DNA of 64,000 bases from Wyeomyia smithii (Eukaryota; Arthropoda; Insecta; Diptera; Culicidae): assembly GCF_029784165.1 (NCBI RefSeq), contig NC_073696.1:181405825-181469824 (forward strand). The letters are read 5' to 3'. Numbering within the stretch: the stretch's first letter is position 1; each line of letters starts with the position of its first letter. Made by a program: the position numbers and the translations under genes. Positions 20,101-29,655 of the stretch are shown in pieces. The notes under the pieces are model-generated. The model was not told where the DNA came from. It did not search any database and was given only the letters and a program-made list of their open reading frames with translations.

Positions 20101-22041
20101 CTGGAAATTCTATTTTCGTGAATTCCACCATTTTCCTGTAAATTTTCCTAGTTTTCTCGCCGTATCAATTTGCCTTGGATATAGACGAACACAACAAAAC
20201 AAAGCCAGCTCGAATCAGACACTCCGTCGTAATGTTATGGGCGGTCGCACATATATTAACTTTATTTTATATATAAGAAGATATTTCAATGATTCAATGT
20301 ACGAAATTCACCTTGAAACGACAAAGTTTAGGGCCTTTCAAGTGATTAGCATCGGATGATAACCGGAATACTTCCAATTTTGTGCTATTATCTGTTCCCC
20401 AAAAACACAAAAATTAAAGTTTTGCATTAGCAACAACTTTATTACCATAAAAGTGCGTATTACTTTTACTTACTTTTTTATGCTTGTTTGTAATCTAAGA
20501 TTTTTTATAAATAGTCCTGCAGTTCCAGGTGTCACAAAAAGTTGGTTTTTGTATTCCTTAAGCATTCAGTAGGTATATGATTAGAAGTACTCGGCGTTGA
20601 TCAGAGTTTAATTTACCTAGTATAATACTAATAATCAATTAATCTCTAAATGTTGATAGACAACTTGTTCGATCAATTAACTCATGTGGATAAAATTATT
20701 CTTTACAGATTTCTCTTGTGCGTTAGTTAGCGACATTTTGCTACAAGGGCATCTCTATATTACGCAGAATTATTTCGCATTCTACTCTAATGTATTCGGT
20801 TACGTAACAAAGGTGCGCTTCACTATTTATTCACTTTCCCACACTCTCTAAACTTGCGCCTGTTTTGCAGCTTTTAATCCCAACAGTTTCCGTGATAAAG
20901 ATTTCCAAGGAGAAGACAGCCAAAATGTTTCCGAATGCGGTTGGTGTGCAGACCTGTGACGATCGGCACGTGTTTGGTAGCTTCATGAGCCGTGAGGCTG
21001 CGTACCGATTAATGTGCAGTGTGTGGCGCTCGGTTGCACCGCCTGAAGTAGAAGAACCAATCGCACAGAAGGCCCCGGACGTTGAAGCGTCCGAATGTTC
21101 GGCGGAGGATGATAGTAGCTGCTCAATTAGTGGTAACGAAAGTTCTTCCCATGTGAAAGATAAAAAGTCTGACGTAGTAGATTCGGGTGACTCTATTAAC
21201 GATAAGCTTACTGTAATAGATGGCTCTAAGCGATCCCTAGACGGTGAGTACAGTGAGTCATTCGCCTTTATCGTAATTTCAATGAAATATTTCTCTCTTT
21301 TGTAGCTTCTAAAAGTATTAAATCGGTGCAAAAAGAAATTATTATTAAGCCACCAGTCGCATTAATAGCATCTGCAGCAATTCTGAAGACATCGGGCAAC
21401 GCTCTCAAAGAGATTCCCCGTTCTAGTGATATCCCCCATCAAACTAGTAGTGATAGTGGTAATATTAATAATAGCAACTATAGCATGCTGACAAGACTTA
21501 GGACTAGGCTACAACAAATCTTTCCCTCCGATTTTGGCGTTATACATGTAGGGATAATTTTGGCAATAGTGCTAGCACTGTTTTCCTGTTTTCTCATGTA
21601 CAAAATACACTACCTGCAGTCACGCATATATAATTTTAACAATTTTCGATGGGTAAGCTTTACTAATCTGACTATCTTCAAGTCAAGTCGAATATTCGTT
21701 TCGCTTCGTTACAGGGAGAAGAAGATAACATGGATGTGTATGCAGAAGTGCTCAAGTGGCAAAAACAAATGCAGGATAAAAGTACGGTAGAGGCTCAAAT
21801 AGTTCTAAACTCTAATCTCGAACAAATTGCAAAGGTAGGTGTTTCCACCATCCTTTAACTTCATCAGAAATAAAACAATCTTGTTCTCTTTTAGGTTCGA
21901 AAAAGCTTGGAAACCTTGTCTATACTGCTGCACGATTCCACTAAACGATTCGGAATGACTATGTCTGGTACGGATCCTGGCGACGCATCGGTGTCTGCCG
22001 ACAGTTCACTCCTGGAAGCGCCCTCAATTGTCGCGACGTAG
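1985..22041 (+). CDS. GRAM-domain transmembrane protein gene (GRAMD2-like), 5' end not in window
   Basis: This is a multi-exon gene for an ER-type membrane protein with a GRAM lipid-binding domain. Exons with GT-AG borders and consistent phase are 1985-2131, 16663-16874, 20709-20812, 20871-21243, 21306-21652, 21715-21834 and 21895-22041, ending in TAG. The GRAM domain starts in exon 16663 (basic linker, then RQKKFSRHFTQV), continues through a segment with LLQGHLYITQNYFAFYSNVF and ends near HVFGSFMSREAAYRLM. A Ser/Glu-rich linker, one transmembrane helix (about VGIILAIVLALFSCFLMYKI) and a short coiled tail follow. No StART-like (VASt) domain appears, which favours the GRAMD2 group over GRAMD1. 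By family knowledge such proteins sit at ER-plasma membrane contacts; this is not shown here. The 14.5-kb and 3.8-kb introns are full of mobile elements. Upstream exons are missing for the long form. Confidence 0.85.
2132..3747. other. Intron sequence, nothing recognised
   Basis: AT-rich sequence with only short spurious frames. I saw no clear terminal repeats or protein similarity. By position it lies in the first large intron of the GRAM gene. Confidence 0.5.
4390..5450. repeat. Diverged inverted repeat inside the hAT-like element
   Basis: The arm at about 4390-4600 is complementary to about 5225-5450; shared words include TTGCAAAAATGTACACTTTG and the block around GAATTGATTCATTTTTCGT. The spacer is about 620 bp. 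Ends are fuzzy and no duplication was found. Confidence 0.55.
5602..5693. repeat. Short hairpin MITE
   Basis: The inverted ends ATGGATACGTTGCG and CGCAACGTATCCAT enclose about 60 bp, giving a roughly 92-bp hairpin. This resembles a very short MITE, but no target duplication stands out. Confidence 0.5.
5758..7373 (+). pseudogene. ITmD37E mariner-type element with broken transposase
   Basis: Terminal repeats ACGTTTGCGGT lie inside a TA duplication (5756-5757 and 7374-7375). Transposase fragments run in order on the plus strand. The N-terminal part (about 5898-6130) includes NILTLLDNDQS. The middle (about 6230-6500) includes TYLTLDGND and ISEKGMSKLLFFRSGLAVN. The C-terminal part (about 6870-7255) includes FWPDLTSANY and PIENFW. 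The second Asp and the Glu are 37 residues apart, the ITmD37E spacing. The gene is dead: stops interrupt it, a 25-bp direct duplication at 6076-6125 shifts the frame, and a MITE sits at 6503-6868. Confidence 0.85.
6503..6868. mobile_element. hAT-type MITE inserted in ITmD37E transposase
   Basis: The 366-bp element begins CAGGGTTGCCACAT and ends ATGTGGCATCCCTG, an inverted pair. It is flanked by an exact 8-bp duplication AGTACGAA (6495-6502 and 6869-6876). The interior is rich in repeated AAATCTGTA words. Removing it and one copy of the duplication rejoins the transposase reading. Confidence 0.85.
7480..8519. other. Intron sequence, nothing recognised
   Basis: Overlapping frames on both strands at 8026-8491 are about 100 codons long but show no recognisable domain, splice context or start context. 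I treat them as chance. Confidence 0.4.
8520..9262 (-). pseudogene. Degraded mariner-like transposase fragment, split by a MITE
   Basis: On the minus strand, pieces near 9101-9260 (FGDDHYVF) and near 8520-8770 (a C-terminal region with MMSKHADYKISNLEQLN) read like the catalytic end of a mariner-type transposase, with stops and frameshifts between. The MITE at 8779-9035 separates them. An upstream part may continue at 10870-11180, beyond the fold-back insertion. Confidence 0.55.
8779..9035. mobile_element. MITE with TAGGGTAAATTAA-type ends
   Basis: The left end TAGGGTAAATTAACC and the right end ATTAATTTACTCTC are imperfectly inverted. The word GTGGACCAC recurs inside. It sits inside a mariner fragment. 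A target duplication was not identified with certainty. Confidence 0.5.
9264..10867. mobile_element. Fold-back element with long inverted arms
   Basis: The left part (about 9530-10225) is inverted against the right part (about 10345-10865). Shared blocks include GAACTAAATCAGCTACT, AAATAGCTCAGCCATT and GCTGATCGATTCTGT. The centre (about 10235-10365) holds two to three copies of a roughly 50-bp unit built around GCTTGTTCAGCT. The probable outer ends are CCCAACCAACAG and CTTGGGG. No open frame is credible, so it is non-autonomous. Confidence 0.65.
10870..11180 (-). pseudogene. Possible N-terminal remnant of a mariner-like transposase
   Basis: The minus strand gives a basic stretch with FTAERRILELTTKSRIKRDE and then stops. 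It lies directly beyond the fold-back element, in line with the mariner pieces at 8520-9262, so it may be the other half of that copy. Similarity is by eye only. Confidence 0.3.
11186..11391 (-). mobile_element. tRNA-derived SINE (family A)
   Basis: On the minus strand the element starts near the CCCAGATGGTCTAGAGG motif. It carries a pol III B-box-like GGTTCGAGTCTCGGC and runs through CCCCGCAATTGTCCTGTACA to GGAATGTAGCACC. Other copies lie at 17764-17979, 28600-28725 and 62657-62790. The layout resembles Feilai-like SINEs of Aedes; I cannot confirm the name. Confidence 0.75.
11392..12477. other. Intron sequence, nothing recognised
   Basis: AT-rich, with short chance frames only. A run near 11930-12080 contains a few repeated words but no resolvable repeat structure. 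Confidence 0.4.
12478..13255 (-). pseudogene. Mariner-like transposase pseudogene
   Basis: The minus strand carries most of a mariner-superfamily transposase in two overlapping frames. One frame (13069 to 12650) includes KFVVYDEKLCF and ends FYEKDHYVI. The other (ending 12478) includes HTSNIVEAWYRENLTGFL, then SPELNPLDFHVW and MLTKSL. The NPLD block is the usual last catalytic region of DDD-type mariners. A frameshift near 12650-12660 and several stops upstream make it non-functional. It is a different lineage from the ITmD37E copies. Clear ends were not found. Confidence 0.75.
13276..13536 (-). mobile_element. tRNA-derived SINE (family B), full copy with 15-bp duplication
   Basis: Exact direct repeats ATCGAGCGCGTTAAA lie at 13261-13275 and 13537-13551. 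On the minus strand the element begins with a tRNA-like head (CCCCGTGGTTCTGTGGTTAGC) and a B box GGTTCGATTCCCGATC. Its tail reads GCTATTAGCCCC. The long duplication is typical of LINE-mobilised SINEs. A truncated relative is at 1610-1790. Confidence 0.85.
13552..15319. other. Intron sequence; possible alternative promoter region at its right end
   Basis: I recognised no repeat family or gene. The last few hundred bases precede the candidate first exon at 15320 and would hold its promoter if that exon is used. I see no convincing TATA or initiator motif. Confidence 0.35.
15320..15423 (+). CDS. Candidate alternative first exon of the GRAM gene
   Basis: An ATG opens 34 codons plus 2 bases, running from MPMTPAFSTPNM through SSDEDGVVFRRKDS to a GGTGAGTT donor. 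The two leftover bases match the phase needed by the exon at 16663, which starts with the third base of a codon. It lies on the same strand, inside the intron just upstream of that exon. The peptide is acidic with no signal sequence, consistent with a cytoplasmic N-terminus. Use of this exon is inference; transcript data would decide. Confidence 0.55.
16663..16874 (+). CDS. GRAM gene exon, start of GRAM domain
   Basis: Acceptor ...GTCGTTTCAG, donor CT|GTAAGT. It encodes a Ser/Pro-rich stretch, a Lys/Glu-rich patch (EKPEKPEKEKKKKE) and the first GRAM strand (KKFSRHFTQVEDEKVLN). It joins in phase to 20709. Confidence 0.85.
16943..17267. mobile_element. MITE with ACAGACTAACAGAC termini
   Basis: The left end CACAGACTAACAGACATAAC is inverted against the right end GTTACGTCTGTTAGTCTGTG. 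The interior of about 280 bp has no gene. It sits in the GRAM intron. Confidence 0.7.
17764..17979 (-). mobile_element. tRNA-derived SINE (family A), full copy with 14-bp duplication
   Basis: Direct repeats CAAATCGTTTGAAA flank it (17750-17763 and 17980-17993). The related repeat at 48.1-48.2 kb shows the same spot without the insertion, which confirms the boundaries. The minus-strand 3' tail is built of CTTTG repeats followed by T's. Confidence 0.85.
19290..19700. mobile_element. 411-bp insertion with 8-bp duplication, family unknown
   Basis: The duplication TTTGTTAC (19282-19289 and 19701-19708) flanks it, and the related repeat copy at 52.2-53.0 kb lacks it. No long terminal inverted repeat is obvious. 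It could be a decayed or internally deleted element of a superfamily that makes 8-bp duplications. Confidence 0.55.
20709..22041 (+). CDS. GRAM gene, 3' exon cluster with transmembrane helix and stop
   Basis: The five exons are 20709-20812, 20871-21243, 21306-21652, 21715-21834 and 21895-22041, with introns of 58, 62, 62 and 60 bp. The first two complete the GRAM domain. The third carries the membrane helix, the fourth a short helical segment (DVYAEVLKWQKQM) and the last the C-terminus ending in TAG. All donors are GTGCGC-, GTGAGT-, GTAAGC- or GTAGGT-type. The 3' untranslated region probably runs to near 22800, where AATAAA-like words lie. Confidence 0.9.
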
Positions 22042-24040
22042 CTAGCGAGCAGTTTATTTTTTTTTTGTTCGCAGTCTGTAGGTTCCCATGTAATCTTTTC
22101 TTATTCATCATCGTGATATTCGATTTAAGTTATTTATTTCCCGACGTTTAATTCATAGTTTTCATAGTAGAAAAAAGATTAAATTTGAAACAATGCCAAT
22201 GTAGAGCACGCTGGTTTAACCTAGCGGCAAAAGAAATTTTTTCAGCATGCATAAAAAGACCGTAAAATTTAAATTGTTGAATTATTAGTTGTTTGTACAT
22301 TGAAACACGTTGAACCCTGCAAGAAGGTTTTTTTGATATAAATAACCAAGAAAAATATAGTTTGTTCCAGCCTAGCTGATCATTATCAACGGTTTTTACG
22401 TTTTCCTGCAGGATACTCAATCAATTAAAGAACAAAATATAAACTAGTCAAAATGAGGATACTAACTTGTTGCTGAACAAATTGGCGTTATTTTCCAATA
22501 AAAAATTGGGCGGAAGAAAATATTTAGGAGAGAAGGAATATTTTTTGTTTTACCATCTCCACTCTGTGTTCGACTACATGTAGTGCTACTGAGTTCACAA
22601 AGCTATGTTTCGTGATCCCGTGTATTCAATCCCGTTTCTTTCAGTAAGCCTTCATAACACGGTTTATTTTAGTAATTTTGTTAAATAAGTATTTGCAAAT
22701 TTGTAAGGTTTTATAAAAATAGCCTTGTCATATTTAGTTATTACCTACAGATATTGTACAGTTTTTGTTAGGGGCATTAGTTTTTTAACAAAGTCAATAA
22801 AAAAAAGAAGTGTATACATTTCAATTTTCTGAGATTGTCCATAGTTGATTAATTCACTTAATCTTTACCTTACTACTTTCCGCTTCTTATAGTTATAATA
22901 TTTTGTCTCTTTTGTATGTGGCAGTTATTTTACATGTTTGTTAGAGAACATTCATTCGTACAGGGTTGAGTTTTTTAGTTTTGAATAAGAGATGCTATAT
23001 GCATCTAAAAGGACTGCTTGCATTTACTATAATTTGAGCTATAAGTTGCAAATATTGTGTCCACATTGCACATGTGCGTGTCTGTGATAGAAATAATACG
23101 ATCATTGAGGATAGAAATCAAGAGTTTTTTTTTAACAATTCTTGTAAAATCGTCAATATTTGCGAACAAACGATAAAATTCGCTGCTGGAATTCTCTTCC
23201 GGCAGTAAAGATTGCAGTAGCAAATAAACTCTGGTGGAATATGAACAGAAAAATATCTTACCTATCCATATAAATAACTGAAACAGAAGCAATTGAAATC
23301 TATAGGGTTGTATGGCAAAGGGCAAGGAGCAATGAGTTATTTTACTCTGGATTCACATTAGGACTTTACTTTGTTATCCCCTGAATTAATTTTGTTTTGT
23401 TATTTCAAATAGGTTTAGGAAATACAATAGATTGGAATGAATGTAATCAGAATTACCCAATTACGATTTGGTGTTTTTTTATCCGAAGGCCTAATGCAGT
23501 CATGTGCGATTTGACAAATGTAATAAAATCACTGCATTTTTCACACAAATTAAGGATACGCATTTACATCCGACACATGGTACTTACTTTACTTTTACTT
23601 TTGCGGCGTCAAACCGATTATCGATCCAGTGCCGAATACAGAATACGTCGCCATGTCACTCGGTCTTGACGATAACTATCAGGTACGCGAGAAGTGTGTC
23701 TGTAATGTAAAGATAACGTGCGCTAAGCCTGTGAAACTTTGCGACTATTGAATCTTTTACTATTCTCTCGCTAAACCTCCTAAACCGATAACGACAATTG
23801 TTACGTTTCCTAATCTATCTTGCCAAAAACCATTCCGAGAAAATTACGCGCACCATTTGTATTAGACATTACGAGATAAAACAAAAAATTGGAATGATAA
23901 CGAAATCTTATACCTACACGTGTCTCTTCTCGCTGACAGTAACATACAGAAATCTTGCCTTCAAAAAATATGATGTCTCGATGTGCTTTTTCAGCCCTCT
24001 AGTGCCCAATGCCGCCTTTTGGCGGGCTTCAGTCAAACCT
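22042..24040. other. GRAM gene 3' UTR and intergenic sequence
   Basis: Candidate polyadenylation words occur near 22793-22800. I recognise nothing coding. A stretch near 23590-23700 (TTTTGCGGCGTCAAACCG) has the look of a dispersed repeat, but no second copy is in the window. Confidence 0.4.
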
Positions 24041-24047
24041 CTAAAGT

Positions 24048-24403
24048 GGCAATTCCTAAACCACGTGGTCATAAAGAGGGGGACGAAGGGGTTTGCCAAA
24101 AGACCACGAAAGACCACGCATGGGAGGTTAACGAAATGACCACGTGGTATTTTTTCCTGACTCATAATTTATTGTTGCCACCAAGTTAAGAATGAAGCTT
24201 TTACATTTTACAAATATAGAATGTACTGAAAGTTTAATAATAAAAATGTAAAAAAATAAACGAATTTTTAACTCTTGACAATTGAAAAGACCACGTGGTC
24301 AAAGTCACAAGGGGGGCGGGGGGGTGGTTGGCCAAAAGACCACAAAAGACTACGGGGGGTATAAAAAGTGATCAAACTATGACCACGTGGCTTAGGAACG
24401 GCC
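24048..24403. mobile_element. MITE with CCACGTGGTCAT termini
   Basis: The left end TTCCTAAACCACGTGGTCAT is inverted against the right end ATGACCACGTGGCTTAGGAA. Subterminal CCAAAAGACCAC words repeat on both sides. No gene lies inside. Confidence 0.7.
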
Positions 24404-25410
24404 CAAAAAAGCTTCTATGAATACTTAAAAAGCGTTTATAATGATCCATAGTGATTTTAAGGGATTAAGGGATACGGCTAAGCAAGCAGACCATATGTTG
24501 CTTTAGGAATTCTAACAGCATCATCCTAGCGTAATAACGATCCCGAGGCTGAGGTGTCGGTAGTTGTGGAGTGGTGAAGTTCCCGCATTGATTTTCAATC
24601 CTTATTAGTTCCTGCACATTTGAAGGGACAACAATTTATAGGATCTCGCCTAGAACGGATAGTTAGTGGGTCGTTTGTTTAGTGTTCCGGGCCGAGTCGC
24701 TCCATCAGGCATCGATGTTTGCTAAGTGAAACAAGGTCGAAGAGGCAAAGGGATCGAGTCGATTCTAATAGACTTTTGTAATAGGTCCCCAAGAGAGGAT
24801 AAATTATTGACATTAAGTCATTTTGACAGTGAAAACCGTTACACGAAAGAAATCTTTCGAAATGATTGAACACTTTCACAACACAAACCACGTGGAGAAT
24901 TTCTCATCTACGAAAACCAAAAACATAATGAACGTATGGGGTTTTATATTTTTCGATAAGTAACCTCAATAGGATCTATACGATTCGAAATAAATTAACT
25001 GTCATTTTTATTTTTCTGCGACCACCCGTGGTTCGATTCAAAGATTCCAGTAAGAGATAATTTCTTTTCCGAAAGAGCAAGCAACTTTGGTTGGGATATA
25101 CAGGAAACATTATTGTCTGAGAAGAGCTGCTGGCTGTAGAGTATGTATTTATAGCTTAACGGTCGATTCTATACGATTTTATAGCGTAATACTGTCTGCT
25201 CAAAATAATCGGTTTTGAAGTACTACGGCGCGTTCAACGGTCTACATTCTTTTGCACGTTGCAAATGAGAACCGTAAAAATACTCAATAATAAATATTTG
25301 CTAATGATTTTTGGCGGGTATGACGAGTAAAATTTGAATAAAAAAAAAACTGCAGCATAATTTTGCGTTGCCCTCTCTGCTGAGCACTGATGCAGAATTG
25401 TAATATTCGT

Positions 25411-27141
25411 TTACTTGATTCTGTCACAGATGGCGTTGGTGTACTCGGAACATTTGGCTTTACCACCAAGATCGCCGGTGAGATACTTAGCTTCTTTGAT
25501 TGTTTCAAAGCAAGCGTTCTGAATTTTATCGGCATGCTGATTCAATTCCATATGCCTCAACATCATCACCGCCGATAGCAGTAGAGCAGTTGGATTGGCG
25601 AGATCTTTGCCGGCGATATCAGGTGCAGTACCGTGAACAGATTCGAACAGGGCTCCGTTGAGACCCATGTTTCCAGATGGCGTTAGACCAAGACCACCGA
25701 CAAGACCAGCGCACATGTCCGATAAAATATCACCGTACAAGTTAGGCATAACCTGCGAAAAAATTGTTTTGAAGACCCGCTGTAAAAATAGGATTTTTTT
25801 GCATTTTTCTCACCAGAACATCAAATTTGCTTGGATCCTGCACCATATTCAAGCACACTGTGTCCAAGTACTTCTCTTCGAACTTGATCTCAGGATATTT
25901 TTTGGACATCTCCCGACAACAGCGCAAAAACAACCCGTCCGACATTCGCATGATGTTGGCTTTGTGAACTACGGTAACCTTCTTTCGGTGGTTGTCCTTA
26001 GCATACTTGAATGCATACTCAGCCACGCGACTAGAGGCTTCCTCGGTGATCAGCTTGATACTTTGCACAACTCCGTCGACAATTTCATGTTCAATACCGG
26101 AATACTCACCCTCAGTGTTTTCGCGAATGGTGACAACATCGACGTTGTCGTACAGTGTTTTGTAGCTGGTAATTGAATATTTTGCTAATCGATTAAACAA
26201 GCGGAAATTTATTTTTTTACACGCTTACCCTTCCAAGCTTCGACAAGGACGCACGTTCGCATATAAGTTGAATTCCTTCCTGAGAGCCAAATTAAGTGAT
26301 CGATGTCCTTTACCCACAGGAGTCATTAAAGGTCCCTTCAGACCAACTTTATTACGGTTAACAGATTCTATGGCACTTTGTGGAATTCCAAACTTTCCAT
26401 CTGGATTCTGCAATTTCGTAGAAAACCAAAAAGTTTATTGCGTGTTTTGGAATGGGTGAGTTTACTATTTACCCTGACAGGAGTTACATCAACCGCCTCC
26501 CACTCAATTGGAACATTGGCAGATTGAAAAATTTTCTGAACAGCAGCAGAAATCTCCGGACCAATTCCATCTCCAGGAATTAGCGTAACCTTACGAACTC
26601 CAGAAGCATAGCCCCGGTTACCAAGGGATGTAGAAGTCTGTAAAATAAGAAAATAAAAAAAAGGACCGTAACATGCTTTGTAAATGTCAAAGATAAAATG
26701 TTACGTAATTTGAGTTTTGTTTGAAGAAATGGATAACACTCAGCAGGACGCTTATTAATTGACTAGACTGAATGGCTTATTGTGAGTGAAAAGTTAATAT
26801 TATTTAAAAATAATGTGTGTATTTACTTGAACAATTGGTTTTACTTCAAAATGCTTAGAATTCGAAGAAGGCAAGGTTATGTAAATTTTGACCCAGTTGT
26901 CCTTCACTTTTTTCGAAAATTTCTTCCAATGGGATGAAAAATTGTTTCCTAACTAAAACGGAATTACAGTCGACGTGCATTAAAAACAAAACAGGTTGCA
27001 ACAAAAATTATGGCTTATCATTTTAGGCGAAATTATACAAATTTCGTATTTTGAACTGGGGTGCGAAAATTTAAAACACGAAATATTTTAAATTGAAAAC
27101 AGTGTCTAGCTTACAATTTTTCTTATGAAATGGGCTGCCAT
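25411..27141 (-). CDS. Isocitrate dehydrogenase [NAD] subunit alpha, mitochondrial
   Basis: This is the catalytic alpha subunit of NAD-dependent isocitrate dehydrogenase (IDH3), which oxidises isocitrate to 2-oxoglutarate in the mitochondrial TCA cycle. Exons on the minus strand are 27115-27141, 26473-26637, 26229-26407, 25814-26165 and 25411-25752; together they give 354 aa, close to the family's usual length. The start codon at 27141 opens a 9-codon exon (MAAHFIRKI) whose basic, hydrophobic character and the following TSTSLGNRGYAS fit a mitochondrial targeting peptide. Visible signatures are LIPGDGIGPEI near the start, GLKGPLMTPVGKGHRSLN, the substrate-binding IRENTEGEYSGIEHE, and NLYGDILSDMCAGLVGGLGL with PSGNMG near the end. 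All splice borders are GT-AG and phases agree. No breaks are seen, so the gene looks intact. Confidence 0.96.
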
Positions 27142-28590
27142 TCTTAGCAAAAACTGTTAAACTAATTGCACGCAATCTAAGCAAACTAATTTTTAGAAAT
27201 GCGATCCGGAGTTCTGACGGATGAAGACTAAAGATTGCAAGAAAAGCCGAGCTAATGAAAAACAACAATAAATGAAACAACAAGGAAAGCAGAAACTGTC
27301 AATGTCACAGCTGAAGGCGTTGTTCACTTCCTGCGCTGTGATGCAATGTTAAAATATAAAGGTGTGCAACAAATTCTTCGGTTTATGCTAGAGGTGTTAA
27401 GGGGTAATACCCACAAAAAAAAAATTTTTTAGTCAATTTTTTTTATTGGCCTAAATCATGCTAAAACCAGCGTTGCAAATCGAACGAAAGGCAGAACCTT
27501 TCTTCTCCTTTCTGCTTGAGAACGAGACATATGCTACGCTTCTCAAGTCTTTTGCACACACGCTTTGGAGATACTCTTTCTTCTTCATGCATTCCCCTGA
27601 GTGGCAACAAGCACGCACCGACACGAACAAACTCTTTCGTATTGCTTCTCAGCTACCGTAAAAGAGTACGCGAGTTCCTGCTAGTGAGTAGGAGTACTCG
27701 ACTAAAATTGCTTGACTAGGAGGAGTGCATGAAAAATTATGCTCGAAAACGAAAATGCTTTCTTCCCGACATGCACAGACAGCTGACAGTGGGCCAACGT
27801 GTAGTGTATCGGACTTTTTTTTCTTCATAAATAGGGTATCGGACTGCTTCGATAAGTTTTTTACAGCAGTCTAATGCAAAACCAGCCGAAGCGAACCGCT
27901 GCCGAAGTAGTCCGATACCCTATCATTTTTTTCCCTCTGCAACCATCGCAAAGCATCTTGAATCAATTGTCTTCGGCTGGTCGTTCTCGCGAGCTGGGGA
28001 GTAGGTATACACGAGTACACACGAGAAAAGTAGACGGGAGTGTGTGCATATGATCGCGGGAGTAAGAAAAAAAGCAGGAAAGAACGAGAAATAGCTTGAA
28101 TGGAGAATTCTCTACTGTGTAAAAGCGGCGACATCGAGAACCTCACATGAGGTGTTGTATGCTGCTTACGAGCGAGACTAACAACACTGGCTAAAACTAT
28201 TCTAGAATCGAAATCTACATTGCCCAAGTACTAATCTACACTCAAAGTTCGTTTAAATCAATTTTTTACCGAACAACTTTTATGCTACGAAATTGCATTT
28301 TACGTTTATTTTGGCGATGCTCATTTTTATTTTAATTTCGAGGCTTTGTTTACTAGTAGAAGTTACCTATTATCGATATCGTGTTTCGAATATGAAGTAC
28401 AAAGGTCGCTTCATCTAGTTTCGACCGTTGCAGCCTCTCTACAGCACGTATTTACTCACAATTTCCCTTTGTTTGTCGAACAGCCGTTCTCTTTTTAATT
28501 GTGAGTTATATTCAAAAGTACCTCAATATGAGTTTCAAGTTTGAGTTTTGCGTGGGATCGGACGCCAACCGCATCAAAGTCGCTGAGCAT
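27142..28590. other. IDH 5' flank and intergenic sequence
   Basis: The first 200 bp would hold the IDH promoter; no clear TATA box is visible. A loose inverted pair GGGTATCGGACT / AGTCCGATACCC at about 27833-27922 could be part of a small repeat. Long frames at 27458-27719 and 27871-28227 have no domain or splice support. Confidence 0.4.
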
Positions 28591-28599
28591 CAAAGCAAA

Positions 28600-28725
28600 A
28601 AAAAGCAAAGCCCTGGTGCTACATTCCGATTCGAAACCTGACCTTCGGTTTATCATACACAGACTTCGCAGCCAGTTGTTAGGTGTACAGGACAATTGCG
28701 GGGCTAGCGCTACAATCCTATGGGA
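28600..28725 (-). mobile_element. tRNA-derived SINE (family A), 5'-truncated
   Basis: It matches the 3' half of the SINE at 17764-17979, including CCCCGCAATTGTCCTGTACA and the CTTTG tail on the minus strand. The tRNA-like head is missing. Confidence 0.75.
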
Positions 28726-28884
28726 TCGTATGGGGTAAATGATGTCCTAGAGCGTTAATTTCTTGCACGATGGTTCTTCATAATGCAGAGTACATCTCTG
28801 CCAAATATTAGTTCTTTATGACTTCATTAACTCCCCGGACGATAATAGGTAAAACCTGACGATAATAGAGACGATACCCTAATT

Positions 28885-29655
28885 ACCGGAAAAGTTATGT
28901 GAATATTTTCCACTGTCATTTTCACGTAGATTGTACGTGATTGTCATTTGAGTTCATCATGAACTGGTGAGATGATTCATCCTGTGAATCTTATTCAGTA
29001 AACATATGCATTTCATGTGAGTTTCACATTGAATTCAACTACCGATAAAGTGAAAAGCATTGAATTATCTGATAGCTACTACGTTTTATACAACGTATAA
29101 TTTTCAATTGTGGTTTCCAAAATTCTTGAAAGACTGGATACAGTTTTCAAATATATTGCTTCATGAGTCGCACGGGCATGCAAAATCGCCAATTCGTAAA
29201 TGACATAAATGACACACGAAATGACAAAATGATATTGCGACATCCACCGGCGATAAGTACTGTTAGCTGCAACTGTTCATGTTCAGGTAATTCCTCGCCA
29301 TTTGAACTGAACATGTGTGAAATCTGTGAGCTCAAGATTAGATGTCGGATTCTTATAGTTTTTCTAAAGCTCAGTTATTGGGAAGTTATCAAGAAATTTC
29401 TTTTCATGTTCAGAGACTGAATCAGACAACAGCTTCGCCATTTTGATTCCTGTGTATTTCCGCACGGAAAGTTCGCGCGATACTTAATTCTTTTTGACGT
29501 TGCCCAGATGCTACGTGATGAAACATAGTATGCATGTGATTTTCACGTAGATGTTATGTTTGTCACATAAATCATGCAAAATGAAAGAAAATGAATAAGT
29601 ACAAGAAATTTCACGTAACAATAAAGTGAAAAATATTTTGAGTGTACACTCAAAA
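28885..29655. mobile_element. Possible non-autonomous relative of the CACTA-like element
   Basis: Both flanks of this stretch carry repeated TCACGTAGAT, CATGTGA and GTCACAT words, like the subterminal parts of the element at 29923-37412. The right end, read on the minus strand, starts CACTCAAAATATTTTTCACT and loosely matches the left end. No clean duplication was found, so the boundaries are tentative. Confidence 0.35.

Noticed and set aside
20006..20359. 117-codon plus-strand frame within the GRAM intron
   Set aside because: No recognisable domain, biased hydrophobic composition from AT-rich DNA, and no splice sites in a matching phase.
20831..21331. 166-codon minus-strand frame
   Set aside because: Antisense to the GRAM gene exon at 20871-21243.
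25658..26176. 172-codon plus-strand frame
   Set aside because: It is antisense to the isocitrate dehydrogenase exons and crosses their intron.
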